DNA from: Roseibium aggregatum
Lineage (GTDB): Bacteria; Pseudomonadota; Alphaproteobacteria; Rhizobiales; Stappiaceae
Length of the DNA: 64,000 bases
Direction: 5' to 3'
Assembly: GCF_014692675.1 (NCBI RefSeq)
Contig: NZ_JABFCZ010000006.1
Span: forward strand, 1-64,000
Shown piece by piece: positions 63,228 to 64,000 of the stretch; the first letter of the stretch is position 1; every line of letters starts with the position of its first letter. A model generated the notes under the pieces. It did no database searches and was not told where the DNA came from. It was given only the letters and a program-made list of their open reading frames with translations. The position numbers and the translations under genes were made by a program.

Positions 63228-63938
63228 ATGAAATTCTTGCAGGCGGTATTGCGGGTGCTGTTCTACATCGCCGTGGGCGGTGTCATTTCAATCGCGGGAG
63301 CGGCGTTCTTCTTCATGCATTGGGAACCGAACCGGGAAAAACATCCGCTGCGCGGCATCGACGTGTCCCATCACCAGGGCGAGATCGACTGGCAGCAGGT
63401 GGCCGGCGACGATGTGGCCTTCGCCTATATCAAGGCAAGCGAAGGCGGGGATTTCCAGGACAAGGCCTTCGAGGCGAACTACAGGGGCGCGACCGGCGCC
63501 GGACTGCCCTGGGGCGCCTATCATTTCTTCAGCCTGTGCAAGACCGGCGCGGCCCAGGCGGCCAATTTCCTCAACACCCTGCCGGGCGACCTGCCGATGC
63601 TGGCGCCGGTGCTCGATCTGGAGTTCGAGGGAAACTGCGCCGATCGTCCGCCGCAGAAGGATGTGGTGCGCGAGATATCGCATTTCGTGACGCTGGTCGA
63701 ACAGGCGACCGGGCAGTCGGTCATCCTCTATGTCCCCAAGCCTTTCTACGAAACCTATATGAAGGGCGAGGGCGTCAACCGGCGCCTCTGGGCGCGCTCG
63801 ATCTGGCATTCTCCCGGCTATGTGAAGAAATGGAGCCTGTGGCAGTACCACAAGCGCGGCAAGGTCGCCGGCATTTCGGGCGATGTGGACCTGAATGTCC
63901 TGGCAAGTGACCTGCCGTTGGGCGGTTTGAAAAAATAG
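63228..63938 (+). CDS. GH25-family muramidase (lysozyme), membrane-anchored
   Basis: The 236-residue protein starts at ATG 63228. An uncleaved N-terminal membrane anchor (about residues 7-30, VLFYIAVGGVISIAGAAFFF) leads into a GH25 domain: RGIDVSHHQGEIDWQQV, AFAYIKASEGGDFQD and the catalytic DLEFEGNC (Asp-x-Glu). GH25 enzymes cut the MurNAc-GlcNAc bond of peptidoglycan. The stop is followed by a small hairpin at 63933. Confidence 0.9.
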   Translation: MKFLQAVLRVLFYIAVGGVISIAGAAFFFMHWEPNREKHPLRGIDVSHHQGEIDWQQVAGDDVAFAYIKASEGGDFQDKAFEANYRGATGAGLPWGAYHFFSLCKTGAAQAANFLNTLPGDLPMLAPVLDLEFEGNCADRPPQKDVVREISHFVTLVEQATGQSVILYVPKPFYETYMKGEGVNRRLWARSIWHSPGYVKKWSLWQYHKRGKVAGISGDVDLNVLASDLPLGGLKK

Positions 63939-63960
63939 CCCGTAAGCTATTTATATTCTT
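63933..63960 (+). terminator. Short AT-rich hairpin at end of GH25 gene
   Basis: AAATAGC-CCGTAA-GCTATTT (63933-63952) overlaps the stop codon and is followed by ATATTCTT. The stem has seven pairs and is AT-rich, so this is a weak terminator candidate. The last 40 bases of the window are AT-rich with nothing assignable. Confidence 0.4.
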
Positions 63961-64000
63961 AACATAATTACTACGTGTTGACTTTAACGTAAAAAGAGCT

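Overview
The window (about 62% GC by eye) reads as chromosomal DNA of an alphaproteobacterium of the order Hyphomicrobiales (Rhizobiales), most like the marine Stappiaceae (Labrenzia/Roseibium/Stappia). The grounds are an alpha operon without rpsD, a mitochondrial-type ATP12 chaperone gene, the order degP-like/rarA/crcB/rluC/HAD/ATP12, the sqdBDC sulfolipid operon and an ohrR/ohr pair. The genus is an inference from gene content and style, not a database result.

Layout. 1-14272: the end of tuf followed by the S10, spc and alpha ribosomal operons (rpsJ to rplQ, with secY, adk and rpoA), closed by a strong terminator at 14298. 14476-22601: a chemotaxis receptor, a Do-type periplasmic protease, rarA and a large patatin-like lipase. 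22727-25394: three tandem paralogous di-iron hydroxylases of the sterol desaturase family and a small membrane protein. 25413-31904: crcB, rluC, then a block holding a hidden 54-codon gene, a metallo-beta-lactamase RNA-processing protein and a LOG-family enzyme, then a HAD phosphatase and ATP12. 32211-37737 (minus strand): mgtE, then a compact four-gene Anbu operon (circularly permuted ATP-grasp, alpha-E protein, transglutaminase-like protease, Anbu proteasome-like peptidase). 37953-46580: propionyl-CoA carboxylase, with pccB and pccA separated by about 5 kb of opposite-strand genes (a periplasmic binding protein with a GGDEF-EAL protein, two tandem small secreted Cys proteins, folB, a secreted hypothetical). 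46761-49247: HAD phosphatase, PAS-GGDEF cyclase, acylphosphatase. 49653-52625: sqdBDC. 52691-56613: lipB, a stand-alone fliN, tRNA-Leu(GAG) and a NIT-domain chemotaxis receptor gene broken by a frameshift. 56687-63938: LysR/MFS pair, two hypothetical proteins, a second mgtE, divergent ohrR/ohr with repeated operators, a VOC-fold protein and a GH25 muramidase.

The coding content is mostly housekeeping. The most unusual content is (i) the Anbu operon, a family-level system whose substrate and reaction are unknown, and (ii) repeats between genes. One repeat element, present three times, has an exact 11-bp stem of different sequence in each copy, an invariant CGAT loop and a conserved 40-base tail; two copies begin about 20 bases after a stop codon in the sense direction. 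A second, about 140-bp palindrome occurs twice with apical stems that covary. A third, degenerate family of inverted-end elements occurs three times. No transposase, integrase, prophage or CRISPR array was seen.
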